From the NCBI RefSeq assembly GCF_040802235.1, contig NC_133164.1, positions 90,450,302 through 90,514,301 on the forward strand: a stretch of 64,000 nt of DNA. The letters are read 5' to 3'. Position numbers and translations under genes: made by a program. This DNA comes from Manis javanica (Eukaryota; Chordata; Mammalia; Pholidota; Manidae). Positions 12,130 to 23,929 of the stretch are shown in pieces. Numbering within the stretch: position 1 is the stretch's first letter; every line of letters starts with the position of its first letter. The notes below the pieces were generated by a model. The model did not search any database, was not told the origin of the DNA, and was given only the letters and a program-made list of their open reading frames with translations.

Positions 12130-12241
12130 AGTTAGGATCATTCAGTTGCCATGGCAATGCCCTTTCCAAAGTGAGAATTTGTTTCAGGTTCTTCCAGGTT
12201 CTGTTCTTCTTGCCAGCTACTGCTCCACCATGGCCAGAGTG
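12130..12241 (-). CDS. INO80C: INO80C coding exon 3
   Basis: 112 nt: 37 codons from HSGHGGAVAGKK through LPWQLNDPN, plus the first base of a Tyr codon completed by exon 4. The acceptor is TTCAAG|CAC and the donor is AACT|GTGAGC. The segment HSGHGGAVAGKKNRTWK is characteristic of INO80C and lies just ahead of the C-terminal YL1_C region. Frame and phase agree with both neighbours, and no disruption is seen. Intron 3 (7511-12129) contains a three-level L1 nest. Confidence 0.96.
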
Positions 12242-13271
12242 CTTGAATTGAAAGCAAGCATGGATTAGAAGAAACAAAAATCAATGGAGATTATCATTTT
12301 AGAATCTGAATTATGCTTATCATAACTAGAATATACACCTCATTCTGTCAGCAATCATTTGTACCCGTAAGACTTTTCTAAGAAATATTATACCATACAC
12401 TTTACTCTTATAAAAAAACAAAGCTTTTGTTTTTTCAAAACCCATGAGTTACCTAGTGATGAAGTAGAAATAAAAGGGTTTTTTTTACATGCACATAGAG
12501 AATCAATCCTTTTCGGGGTCTAGCACTATAGATTCAATACTCATGAATTTCCAAATGCTTTAAAATAAATTTACAACAAAGTTAAAATTAAACTCATAAC
12601 CATTATCTCTAAACTCCCTTCTGAGAACAGGACTCTGTCTTGCAAATTACTGGTGATCCTGGAAACCCAAGTAAACCTCAATCATGGCAAGGCAAGCCTT
12701 CTGGACATTTGTTTTTTCTTTGTATCCTATGAAGATGACAAAATAAAATAGAAAAGAATGTCAAAATCTGCTACACGCACTGGTAACACTGTATTTTCGA
12801 AACTAATTAACAAAAAAGAAACTTCTAATGGCATGGTCTGAATTGCTGTAATCTATTTATCCCTCAAGAACAAAAGGAAGAGTAGCCTATTTCTAGTTGA
12901 CAGCACAATAGCTTAGATTTACTTAAAGAAACTTAATAAAAAGAGCCCTTCTTTTAGTTATTTCAAACATCTAAGACAAATCAAAAGAGAAGGCAAATAA
13001 TCATCATGAAAATGACCCTCCTTCAAAATTGTATCATTTAACAAATTCCACAAAGGACATCAAAATTCTTGGGAACTGGTGCATTGGGAGATCAAAAGGA
13101 AGGGCCCCTTTTCTCCTGTCCCCACCCCTCCTCTCATAATAGCCCATGGCAGAAAAGGTAGCGACTTGGACTGATGGAAAAGGGGCACCAGTGTCATCTG
13201 CGCTGCAGGCCCAGCAAGATCAGACACTGAGGAATGGTTGCTTTTTATTTAAAACTACCTTAGATACTTAC
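12242..13271. other. INO80C intron 2
   Basis: 1030 bp between exons 2 and 3. No mobile element or RNA gene recognised. It is the only one of the four introns without an obvious L1. Confidence 0.6.
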
Positions 13272-13382
13272 CACAAAATTGGGATCCTTAAATGGCAAAG
13301 GTTTGGCAGCTTTTTCCATAGGTCCTGTGCTAAAATCAGAGGACACCATTTTATTCTCACTCATGACTTCCATGCTGATACC
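13272..13382 (-). CDS. INO80C: INO80C coding exon 2
   Basis: Thirty-seven codons in phase 0 at both ends, reading GISMEVMSENKM through KPLPFKDPNFV. The acceptor is AAG|GGT (complement of 13383-13385) and the donor is GTG|GTAAGT. This is the linker between the basic N terminus and the conserved core of the INO80C/Ies6 family. I recognise it by its fit to the mammalian protein and by exact frame continuity with exons 1 and 3. The 1030-bp intron 2 separates it from exon 3, and I see no recognisable element in that intron. Confidence 0.95.
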
Positions 13383-13463
13383 CTTAAAATATAATAATGA
13401 TAGTCTGAGATGAGTTTCTTTTAGTTAAGTTCTCTCAACAAGACATCAGCTGATATTGGTACT

Positions 13464-13534
13464 GCAAGACATGTAAAGGAACATGGAGCTCCAGAGCATG
13501 TAAAGGAACAAGACATGTAAAGGAACATGGAGCA
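13464..13534. repeat. Short tandem repeat cluster in intron 1
   Basis: Three imperfect copies of a unit based on CATGTAAAGGAACA(TGGAGC), beginning ACATGTAAAGGAACATGGAG, just upstream of exon 2 in gene orientation. Confidence 0.75.
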
Positions 13535-13684
13535 GCAGGTGGCCTGCGCTAGAGGAGGCATGCCAGACTGCAAGCATCACCTGCTGGGCAGAAGCCACCC
13601 AGGACCTCAGCTGCCATGCTTCGCAGCTGCCGTAAGTGCCAAGCACATGGGTGTCCTACCTGAGTGGCTCATGTATCTCTGACA

Positions 13685-13800
13685 ACTACACCAGTTGTGT
13701 GCTATTATCCCATTTACAGGGAAGAAAATAGGTGAAGGGGGATGGATTCAAGACCACATAGTGATTATCTTTGGATTCAATCCCAGGTCAGGCCAATTCC
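13685..13800 (-). mobile_element. MIR SINE fragment
   Basis: ATTATCCCATTTACAGGGAAG followed by a diverged conserved core, then ATTCAATCCCAGGTC, reads as a minus-strand MIR. Confidence 0.55.
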
Positions 13801-14238
13801 AAAAGCCACCACAATCTCCATGATGCCACATGGTCCCTACTCCTGCTAATCTTGTCAAACTGTTTTGAAGCATTAAGACAAAAGAGGTCCAGCTCCTTTA
13901 AGGGTCTCATCAGCTGTAGAATCCAAGTTAGAGCTAGTATGATTAAAGGGCATAAAAGGACTGGCGTTCTGAGGGAGGAGAGGAGGATGGAGGGCCATAG
14001 GTCAGCTGGCTGCAGCCAGAGTGAGCTGACAAGCAGGATAATATGCTTTAAAACAAAACCTTTTAAGCTAACAATCACAAAGAAAAAAAAAGCCAAAGTA
14101 AGAAACCACTTCTGATTTTTTAATGCAATTTCCAGCTTTCCCAGGCTGCAATTATTGTTTTTTTTTCAAATCAAATAGGTTTTAATTACCTTAGAGAATA
14201 CACACCAATTCTAATAGAGGTCATTAATTTTTTTTTTT

Positions 14239-15868
14239 GAGAGGGCATCTCTCATATTTATTGATCAAATGGTTGTTAACATCAATAAAATTCTGTATAG
14301 GGGACTCAATGCACAATGTACAATCATTAATCCACCCCAAGCCTAATTCTCATCAGTCTCCAATCTTCTGAAGCATAATGAACAAGTTCTTACATGGTGA
14401 ACAAATTCTTACATAGTGAATAAGTTCTTACATGGTGAACAGTACAAGGGCAGTCAAAACAGAAACTTTCAGTTTTGATCACATATTATGAACTGTAAAC
14501 AATCAGGTCAAATATGAATATTCATTTGATTTTTATACTTTATTTATATGTGAATCCCACATTTCTCCCTTATTATTATTTTTTTAAATAAAATGCTGAA
14601 GTGGTAGGTAATGCAAGATAAAGGTAGAAAACATAGTTTAGTGCTGTAAGAGAGCAAATTTAGATGAGCAGGTGTGTGCCTGTAGACTAAGTGTTAATCC
14701 AAGCTAGACAAGGGCAACAAAACATCCACAGATGCAGAAGATTTCTCAAAACAGGGGGGGGTGAGGTTCTAAACCTCACCTCTGTTGATCCCCAATTTCT
14801 CACCTGATGGCCCCCCTGTGACTGTGCCTGTCTTAGGTTGTTCCTCCCTTGAGGAATCTTACCTGTCTCTGGCTAACCAGTCATCTTCCGGGGCCATACA
14901 GGGAGATGTAAATTGATAAGTGAGAGAGAGGCAATATTGTTTGAAAAGGTTAGCTTTTTACTTCTTTGCAGATTTATGCCCTGTGGCTATTACGCCCAGT
15001 ATTTGTCTTGAGGTATCTTTACCACTTGGAAGAATTATGATACTTGGTAAATTTGATATGAGGCATGAATTCTATTTAAGGGTTGTAATTAGGAAGGAAG
15101 AAGAAAAGCTATAGCAGTAGCAGACGGAAGATAACATGGGAAGATTGATTACTTCTTTGACATATCTTCTTGTAGAGTAACTTAAGCACGTATAGGTTTT
15201 AAACTACTAATTAAATTGCATACACACATTAACATAATAGGAATACAGTTATATAACCAAAGCAGACCTATAATTACCAGCCATCTCCAGTGAAACCAAG
15301 AAAACCAGTTAGGCACCCTACGCATTTGTGAAAACTTATCTATGATATGGTGGATATTGTCCAACTGAACTTGAACAGTCTGAGAGAAATCAGACAAATT
15401 AAAACAACCCATTCCTGGGGACTGTTCACATTCCATATGTTCTTTTAACAGTAGATAGTCTGTAGTCATAAGATTTTGGAGCACTACAACTTGCACTTCT
15501 AATTCTTGGTTGAGTTCCAACAGTATAGATCCAGTCAAATTTGTTGTTTTACTGTATGCACAGGTCAGCTTAGATATCTCCTCCTTCATTCCAATGGCAA
15601 GTCCAGGAACTGGTGTGATGAATGCAGCTACAACTGCAGCATCGCCTGGATCTTTGTTGAGGTTTTTTGATGATCATCTTCTGGTATGACTCTTCCAGAG
15701 AGTGCTGATGTTGGAAGTTCTTCTTCATATCATATCTTAGTTCATTTTTTGGGTAGCCAAATTAGGCTTTGATCCTCTGTATAAACACAAACAGACCCTT
15801 TGCCCACACTTTGATATGCCCTTTATGCCATTGTGTAGAACTCATTGGAGGTCACCACACAGGAACTG
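14239..15868 (-). mobile_element. Env/LTR-derived L1 tail, copy 1
   Basis: A 1.6 kb module read on the minus strand and ending in poly(A) (T run at 14228-14238). It contains, in order, an Env TM-like reading frame (see 15182-15640), about 0.9 kb of non-coding sequence, a hairpin GTGAGGTTCTAAACCTCAC (14761-14779), three tandem copies of a repeat of about 21 bp around 14385-14445, and an AATAAA signal (complement of 14257-14262) about 20 nt before the poly(A). The order resembles the env-U3-R end of an endogenous retrovirus. It fuses directly to L1 at AACTG (15864-15868). A second copy lies at 29990-31628. Confidence 0.8.
15182..15640 (-). pseudogene. Retroviral Env transmembrane-subunit-like frame in the L1 tail (copy 1)
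   Basis: A 135-codon frame runs from the Met at 15589 to the stop at 15182. It is also open upstream to about 15640, where it reads a hydrophobic, fusion-peptide-like AVVAAFITPVPGLAIG. Next comes a heptad-rich segment (LLELNQELEVQVVVLQN), then a Cys loop CEQSPGMGCFNLSD. The spacing there is C-X7-C, where class I TM proteins usually have CX6CC, so the extra Cys is replaced by Gly. Then come a Trp-rich membrane-proximal part (WFSWFHW) and a membrane span (WLVIIGLLWLY). The surface subunit is absent, so it is a partial remnant. The homologous frame in copy 2 is broken by indels. The Cys-loop type suggests an alpha/beta-like or recombinant ERV Env, but the family was not settled. Confidence 0.7.
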
Positions 15869-17425
15869 TTAGTCCATTCTTGGGTTCTGTGATTCCACTG
15901 CTGTTTTGTTTCTTCAATTTTTCCTTTGTTCGTATACTCCACAGATGAGTGAAATCATTTGGTATTTCTCTTTCTCCACTTGGCTTATTTCACTGAGCAT
16001 AATACCCTCCAGCTCCATCCATGTTGCTGCAAATGGTAGGATTTGCCCTCTTCTTATGGCTGAGTAGTATTCCATTGTGTATATGTACCACATCTTCTTT
16101 ATCCATTCATCTACCGATGGACATTTAGGTTACTTCCAATTCTTGGCTATTGTAAATAGTGCTGCGATAAACATAGGGGTGCATCTGTCTTTCTCAAACT
16201 TGATTGCTGTGTTCTTAGGGTAAATTCCTAGGAGTGGAATTCCTGGGTCAAACGGTAAGTCTGTTTTGAGCATTTTGATGAACCTCCATACTGCTTCCAC
16301 AATGGTTGAACTAATTTACATTCCCACCAGCAGTGTAGGAGGGTTCCCCTTTCTCCACAGCCTTGCCAACATTTGTTGTTGTTTGTCTTTTGGATGGTGG
16401 CCATCCTTACTGGTGTGAGGTGATATCTCATTGTAGTTTTAATTTGAATTTCTCTGATGATTAGCGATGTGGAGCAGCTTTACATGTGCCTGTTGGCCAT
16501 CTGAATTTCTTCTTTGGAGAAGTGTCTGTTCAGTTCCTCTGCCCATTTTTTAATTGGATTATTTGCTTTTTGTTTGTTGAGGTGCATGAGCTCTTTATAT
16601 ATTTTGGATGTCAACACTGTATCGGATCTGTCATTTTCAAATATATTCTCCCATACTGTAGGGTGCCTTTTTGTTCTATTGATGGTGTCTTTTGCTGTAC
16701 AGAAGATTTTCTACTTAATATAGTCCCACTTGTTCATTTTTGCTGTTGTTTTCCTTGCCTGGGGAGATATGTTCAAGAAGAGGTCACTCATGTTTATGTC
16801 TAAAAGGTTTTTGCCTATGTTTTTTTCTAAGAGTTTTATGGTTTCATGACTTACATTCAGGTCTTTGATCCATTTTGAATTTACTTTTGTGTATGGGGCT
16901 AGACAATGGTCCAGTTTCATTCTACTACATGTAGCTGTCCAGTTTTGCCAGCACCATCTATTGAAGATACTGTCATTTCGCCACTGTATGTCCATGGCTC
17001 CTCTATCAAATATTAATTGACCACACATGTTTGGGTTAATGTCTGGAGTCTCTAGTCTGTTCCACTGGTCTGTGGCTCTGTTCTTGTGCCAGTACCAAAC
17101 TGTCTTGATTACTATGGCTTTGTAGTAGAGCTTGAAGTTGGGGGGTGAGATCGCCCCTACTTTATTCTTCTTTCTCAGGATTGCTTTGGCTATTCGGGGT
17201 CTTTGGTGTTTCCATATGAATTTTTGAATTATTTGTTCCAGTTCATTGAAGAATGTTGCTGGTAATTTGATAGTGATTGCATCAAATCTGTATATTGCTT
17301 TGGGCAGGATGGCCATTTTGACGATATTAATTCTTCCTAGCCATGAGCATGGGATGAGTTTCCATTTATTAGTGTCCCCTTTAATTTCTCTTAAGAGTGA
17401 CCTGTAGTTTTCAGAGTATAGGTCT
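15864..17425 (-). mobile_element. 5'-truncated L1 fused to the env tail (copy 1)
   Basis: L1 ORF2 C-terminal half, minus strand and sense to INO80C. It runs from about the reverse-transcriptase end (17425) to the end of ORF2. Instead of the usual L1 3' UTR it passes into the Env/LTR tail at AACTG. ORF2 pieces are readable at 16711-17316 and 16228-16431, with frame breaks. No convincing target-site duplication was found: the left flank is TCATTAATTTTTT and the right flank ACAATAATTGTTTTTT. Confidence 0.85.
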
Positions 17426-17429
17426 ACAA

Positions 17430-17640
17430 TAATTGTTTTTTAATTGATACATAATTTACATAGTGAAATCCACAGATCTTAAGCATAGGTTTCATGAGTT
17501 TTTCCATATGTTTACATTTGTGTAATCCACATCCTTACTGAGAAATACAACATTTCTATCATCCCAGAAACCACTATTCTGATTTCTACCTATATTCTAT
17601 TTTTGCCTGTTTTGTAGTTTCAGAATTATTAACCTGGGCC
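17430..17640. mobile_element. Ancient L1M-like 3' fragment
   Basis: TTTTAATTGATACATAATTTACATAGTGAAATCCACAG followed by an A/T-rich stretch with ATGTTTACATTTGTGTAATCC resembles old L1M 3' ends. Diverged and tentative. Confidence 0.4.
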
Positions 17641-18693
17641 ATTGTGAAAAACAAACCCACCAAATGTACTTGGTTCTTTTTGCCTTTAATCTTAGGTTAT
17701 ACTGTCAAAATACTGTGTTCAAAGCCACTAAAGTTATTTCTCGCTTCCTTCCCTTCAATGTGGTTGTTAGTCATTGAAAATGCAGTTAGGTTGGTTTTTG
17801 TTTACATTCTGTTTTCTCTATCTGCTTCCCCAGCCTTGCTGGTTGTATTATTTTTGTTTACTATGTGAAACTTCAAGTGGTTCAAAAGGTCAAAATTCTG
17901 CCAAAAGCTTTACTCAGATAAGTTTTACTCTCTCTTCCCTCCCCTTCTCCCCGTCCTCTCTACCCTGTTCTCTTGTGCCCTGTAGGTAACCAAGCCCAGT
18001 CGTTTCTGTGTTTGTGTTTGGCCACTGCATCCCACCCAGAGATGATTCCTGAAACAAACTCCTGAGCATACACATCTTAAATACTGGTGCTGGCTTAGTT
18101 ATGCCACATTGTCTGGTTTCTCAACCAGATAGCTAGACAGGCAGTAACTACTTGGTACTTACTCTGTGCCAGGCAATGGATTAGAAACAGGATGTTTTGA
18201 CCCCTCTGTGTATTCTCACTCTCTGAATCTCTCCCTTCTGCTTATTTCTCTCCTTTCTCTCTCTGTTCTCCTGTTCCCTGTCTGTCTGACAAAGCTGCTG
18301 TTTTCATTCACTAAAACAAAAATACAAGCTATCATTCTATCAATATATCATAGATATTATCAATTTATAATAGATTTTACTCTTACAAATAGCCAATACA
18401 AAATAACATAGACAACTGGCTTAAAACTATACAAGGTCACTGGTTATTAAATGTGATGGGAAAGTCAAGTCCACCTCATCAAATGGGGTCTCTCAGGATA
18501 CATGTACCTGGCAGAAATGATATGATCATGAAAAAAAAATCTCACAAGGGCAATTAAAATTAGGTGCCAAATGCTGTCTGATCTTTGTTGTAAAATAAAA
18601 ATGGACATGGACCAATCCCAGTGAAAATAATTTCAGTGAAGCATAAATAAGAATAGAAAAATTAGAAATGACTTGTGCTATATAGAGAATTAC
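17641..18693. other. Intron 1, unassigned
   Basis: No recognisable element, exon or RNA gene. Pyrimidine-rich around 17930-18300. Confidence 0.5.
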
Positions 18694-19052
18694 TCAATGG
18701 CTTTTCTTTACTTATTTATTTTATTTTGGTATCATTAATCTACAATTACAGAAAGAACATTATGTTTACTAGGTACCCCCCTTCACCAAGTCCCCCCACA
18801 TACCCCTTCACAGTCACTGTCCATCTGCATAGTAAGATGCTGTAAAATTGCTAGTCTTCTCTGTACTGTACAACCCTCCCTGTGCCTCCCACGTACTATA
18901 CATGCTAATCGTAATGCCCTCTTTCTTTTTCCCTGCCCTTATCCCTCCCTTCCCACCCATCGTCCCCAGTCCCTTTCCCTTTGGTAACTATTAGTCCATT
19001 CTTGGGTTCTGTGATTCTGCTGCTGTTTCATTCTTTCAGTTTTCCTTTGTTC

Positions 19053-22000
19053 TTATACTCCACATATGAGTGAAATCATTTGGTACTTGTCCTTCTCCGC
19101 TTGGCTTATTTCACTGAACATAATACCCTCTAGCTCCATCCATGTTGTTGCGAATGGTAGGATCTGTTTTTTTCTTATGGCTGAATAATATTCCATTGTG
19201 TACATGTACCACATCTTCTTTATCCATTCATCTACTGATGGACATTTAGGTTGCTTCCATATCTTGGCTATTGTAAACAGTGCAGTGATAAACATAGGGG
19301 TGCATCTGTCTTTTTCAAACTGGAGTGCTGCATTCTTAGGGTAAATTCCTAGAAATGGAATTCCTGGGTCAAATGGTATTTCTATTTTGAGCATTCTGAG
19401 GAACCTCCATACTGCTTTCAACAATGGTTGAACTAGTTTACATTCCCACCAGCACTGTAGGAGGGTTCCCCTTTCTCCACAACTTTGCCAACATTTGTTG
19501 TTGTTTGTCTTTTCGATGATGGCGATCCTAATTCGTGTGAGGTGATATCTCATTGTTATTTTAATTTGCATTTCTCTAATGATTAACGATGTGGAGCATC
19601 TTTTCATGTGCCTGTTGGCCATCTGGATTTCTTCTTTATAGAACTCTCTATTCAGCTCCCCTGCTCATTTTTTAATTGGATTATTTTGTTTGTTGAGGCC
19701 TATGAGCTCTTAATATATTTTGGATGTCAATCCTTTATTGGATCTGTCATTTATGAGTATGTTCTCCCATACTGTAGGATACCTTTTTGTTCTATTGATG
19801 GTGTCCTTTGCTGTACAGAAGCTTTTTAGCTTGATATAGTCCCGCTTGTTCATTTTTGCCATTGTTTCCCTTGCCTGGGGAGATATGTTCATGAAGAAGT
19901 CACTCATGTTTATGTCCATGAGATTTTTGCCTATGTTTTTTTCTAAGAGTTTTATGGTTTCATGACTTACATTCAGGTCTTTGATACATTTGGAGTTTAC
20001 TTTTGTGTATGGGGTTAGACAGTGATCCAGTTTCATTCTCTTACATGTAGCTGTCCAGTTTTGCCAGCACCATCTGTTGAAGAGACTGTCATTTCGCCAC
20101 TGTATGTCCATGGCTCCTTTATCAAATATTAATTGGCCATATATGTTTGGGTTAATGTCTGGAGTCTCTATTCTGTTCCACTAGTCTGTGGCTCTGTTCT
20201 TGTGCCAGTACCAAACTGTCTTGGTTACTGTGGCTTTGTTGTAGAGCTTGAAGTTGGGGAGTGAGATCCCCCCGCCCACTTTATTCTTCCTTCTCAGAAT
20301 TGCTTTAGCTATTCAGGGTCCTTGGTGTTTCCATATGAATTTTTGAACTATTTGTTCTACTTCATTGAAGAATGCTGTTGGTAATTTGATAGGGATTGCA
20401 TCAAATCTGTATATTGCTTTGGGCAGGAAGGCCATTTTGACAATATTAATTCTTCCTAGCCAGAAGCATGGGATGAGTTTCCATTTGTTAGTGACCTCTT
20501 TAATTTCTCTTAAGACTGTCTTGTAGTTTTCAGGGTATAGGTCTTTCACTTCCTCGGTTAGGTTTATTCCTAGGTATTTTATTCTTTTTGAAGCTATTGT
20601 GAATGGAATTGTTTTCCTGATTTCTCTTTCTATTAGTTCATTCCTAGTGTATAGGAAAGCTACAGATTTGTGTGTGTTAATTTTGTATTCTGCAACTTTG
20701 CTGAATTCTGATATTAGTTCTAGTAGCTTTGCAGTGGAGTCTTTAGGGTTTTTTATGTACAGTATCATGTCATCTGCAAATAGTGACAGTTTGACTTCTT
20801 CTTTACCAATCTGTATTCCTTGTATTTCTTTGTTTTGTCTGACTGCCATGGCTAGGACCTCCAGTACCATGTTGAATAACAGTGGGGAGAGTGGGCATCC
20901 CTGTCTTGCTCCCGATCTCACAAGAAAAGCTTTCAGCCTCTCACTGTTCAGTATGATATTAGCTGTGGTTTTATCATATATGACCTTTATTATGTTGAGG
21001 TACTTGCCCTCTATGCCCATTTTGTTGAGAGTTTTTATCATGAATGGATGTTGAATTTTGTCGAATGCTTTTTCAGCATCTATGGAGATGATCATGTGGT
21101 TTTTGTCTTTCTTTTTGTTGATGTGGTGGAGGATGTTGATGGATTTTCGAATGTTGTACCATCCTTGAATCCCTGGAATGAATACCACTTGGTCATGGTG
21201 TATGATCCTTTTGATGCATTTTTGAATTCAGTTTGCTAATATTTTGTTGAGTATTTTTGCATCTACATTCATCAGGGGTATTGGTTTGTAGTTTTCTTTT
21301 TTGGTGGGGTCTTTGCCTGGTTTTGGTATTAGGGTGATGTTGGCTTCATAGAATGAGTTTGGGAGTATTCCCTCCTCTTCTACTTTTTGAAAAACTTTAA
21401 GGAGAATGGGTGTTAGGTCTTCTCTGTATGTTTGATAAAATTCTGAGGTAAATCCATCCGGCCTGAGGGTTTTGTTCTTGGGTAGTTTTTTGGTTACTGA
21501 TTCAATTTCATTGCTGGTATTTGGTCTGTTTAGATTTTCTGTTTCTTTCTGGGTCAGTCTTGGAAGGCTGTATTTTTCTAAGAAGCTGTCCATTTCTCCT
21601 AGGTTTTCCAGCTTGTTAGCATATAGGTTTTCATAGTATTGTCTAATAATTCTTTGTATTTCTCTGGGGTCCATCATGATTTTTCCTCTCTCGTTTCTAA
21701 TTCTGTTGATGTGTGTTGACTCTCTTTTTCTCTTAATAAGTCTGGCTAGAGGCTTATCTATTTTGTTTATTTTCTCAAAGAACCAGTTCTTATTTTCATT
21801 GATTTTTTCTATTGTTTTATTCTTCTCAATTTTATTTATTTCTTCTCTGATCTTTATGATATCTCTCCGTCTGCTGACCTTAGGCCTCATTTGTTCTTCT
21901 TTTTCCAATTTTGATAATTGTGACATTAGACTATTCATTTCGAATTGTTCTTCCTTCTTTAAGTATGCTTGGATTGCTATATACTTTCCTCTTAAGACTG

Positions 22001-22901
22001 CTTTTGCTGCGTCCCACAGAAGTTGGGACTTTGTGTTATTGTTTTCGTTTGTTTCCATATATTGCTGGATCTCAATTTTAATTTGGTCATTGATCCACTG
22101 ATTATTTAGGATCATGTTGTTAAGCCTCCATGTGTTTGTGAGCCTTTTTGCTTTCTTTGTACAATTTATTTCTAGTTTTATACCTTTGTGGCCTGAAAAG
22201 TTGGCTCGTAGGATTTCAATCTTTTGGAATTTACTGAGGTTCTTTTTGTGGCCTAGTATGTGGTCTATTCAGGAGAATGTTCCATGTGCACTTGAGAAGA
22301 ATGTGTATCCTGTTGCTTTTGGATGTAGAGTTCTATAGATGTCTGTTAGGTCCATCTGTTCTAGCATGTTGTTCAGTGCCTCTGTGTCCTTACTTATTTT
22401 CTGTCTGGTGGATATGTCCTTTGGGGTGAGTGGTGTGTTAAAGTCTCCCAAAATGAATGCATTGCATTCCAGTTCCTCCTTTAATTCTGTTAGTATTTGT
22501 TTCACATATATTGCTGCTCCTGTATTGGGTGCATATATATTTATAATGGTTATATCCTCCTGTTGAACTGAGCCCTTTATCATTATGTAATGTCCTTCTT
22601 TATCTCTTGTTACTTTCTTTATTTTGAAGTCTATTTTGTCTGATACTAGTATTGCAACACCTGCTTCTTTCTCTCTGTTGTTTGCATGAAATATCTTTCT
22701 CCAACCCTTGACTTTTAATCTGTGCATGTCTTTGGGTTTGAGGTGAGTTTCTTGTAAGCAGCATATAGATGGGTCTTGCTTTTTTATCCATTCTATTACT
22801 CTGTGTCTTTTGATTGGTACATTCAGTCCATTTACATTTAGGGTGATTATTGAAAGATATGTACTTATTGCCATTGCAGGCTTTAGATTTGTGGTTACCA
22901 A
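19053..22901 (-). pseudogene. L1 ORF2 (endonuclease/reverse transcriptase), disrupted
   Basis: Split into five open pieces. 22901-22269 is the APE-type endonuclease (TLNVNGLN, QETHLKPKD and GDFN motifs). 22115-21228 is the linker and start of RT (LIPKPGKD). 21188-20313 is the RT core with the catalytic FADDM and the [10 protein letters not shown] motif. 20111-19710 and 19622-19053 are the C-terminal part with the Cys-rich zone ([15 protein letters not shown]). At least four frame breaks separate the pieces, so no full-length enzyme can be made. Confidence 0.9.
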
Positions 22902-23154
22902 AGGTTCAAGGTTAGCTTCTTTACTACCTCACTGTCTGGCCTCACTTGCTTATTGAGCTGTTATAAACACAGTCTGATGATTATTTCTTTCCCTTCTTTT
23001 TCCTCCTCCTCCATTCTTCATATGTTGAGTGTTTTGTTCTGTGCTCTTTTTAGGAGTGCTCCCATCTAGAGCAGTTCCTCTAAGATACCCTGTAGAGGTG
23101 GTTTGTGGGAGTCAAATTCCCTCAACTTTTGCTTGTGTGGGAATTGTTTAATCC

Positions 23155-23929
23155 CTCATTCATATTTAAATGATAATCGTGCTGGATACAGTACCCTTGG
23201 TTCAAGGCCCTTCTGTTTCATTGCATTAAATATATCATGCCATTCTCTTCTGGCCTGTAAGGTTTCTATTGAGAAGTCTGATGATAGCCTGATGGGTTTT
23301 CCTTTGTAGGTGACCTTTTTACTCTCTCTGGCTGCCTTTAATACTCTGTCCCTGTCCTAGTGTCTTGGTGTTGACCTCTTTGGATCCCATGTCTCGGGAG
23401 TTCTGTGTGCCTCCATAGTCTGAACAACTATTTCCTCCCCCAGTTTGGGGAAGTTCTCAGCAATCATTTCTTCAAAGACACTCTCTATCCCTTTTTCTCT
23501 CTCTTCTTCCTCTGGTACCCCTATAATGCGAATATTGTTCCTTTTGGATTGGTCACACAGTTCTCTTAATATTGTTTCATTACTGGAGATCCTTTTATCT
23601 CTCTCTGCATCAGCTTCTATGCGTTCCTGTTCTCTGGTTTCTATTCCATCAATGGTCTCTTGCATCTTATCCATTCTGCTTATAAATACTTCCAGAGTTT
23701 GTTTCACTTCTGTAATTTCCCTCCAGACATCTGTGATCTCCCTCTGGACATCTGTAATCTCCCTCTGGACTTCATCCCTTAGCTCTTGCATAGTTCTCTG
23801 CAGCTCTGTCAGCATGTTTATGATTTTTATTTTGAATTCTTTTTCAGGGAGACTGGTTAAGTCTGCCTCTGCAGATCCTTTCTCAGGTGTAACTATCTTG
23901 GTCTGGATCAGATTTTTTTGCCTTTTCAT
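23155..23929 (-). pseudogene. L1 ORF1 (RNA-binding chaperone), disrupted
   Basis: Starts MKRQKNLIQTK at 23929. The N-terminal part has a long coiled coil that includes a duplicated heptad block (EVQREITDVQREITDVWREI), followed by the RRM-like region with RIIGVPEEEE. The frame breaks near 23357. Further sequence continues to a C-terminal part reading ETLQARREWHDIF and ending at an early stop near 23155. ORF1p is a trimeric nucleic-acid chaperone of L1 particles. This copy is defective. Confidence 0.85.

Noticed and set aside
20599-22338. Plus-strand hydrophobic frames
   Set aside because: Antisense translation of A-rich L1 ORF2, which always gives Phe/Leu/Ser-rich frames.
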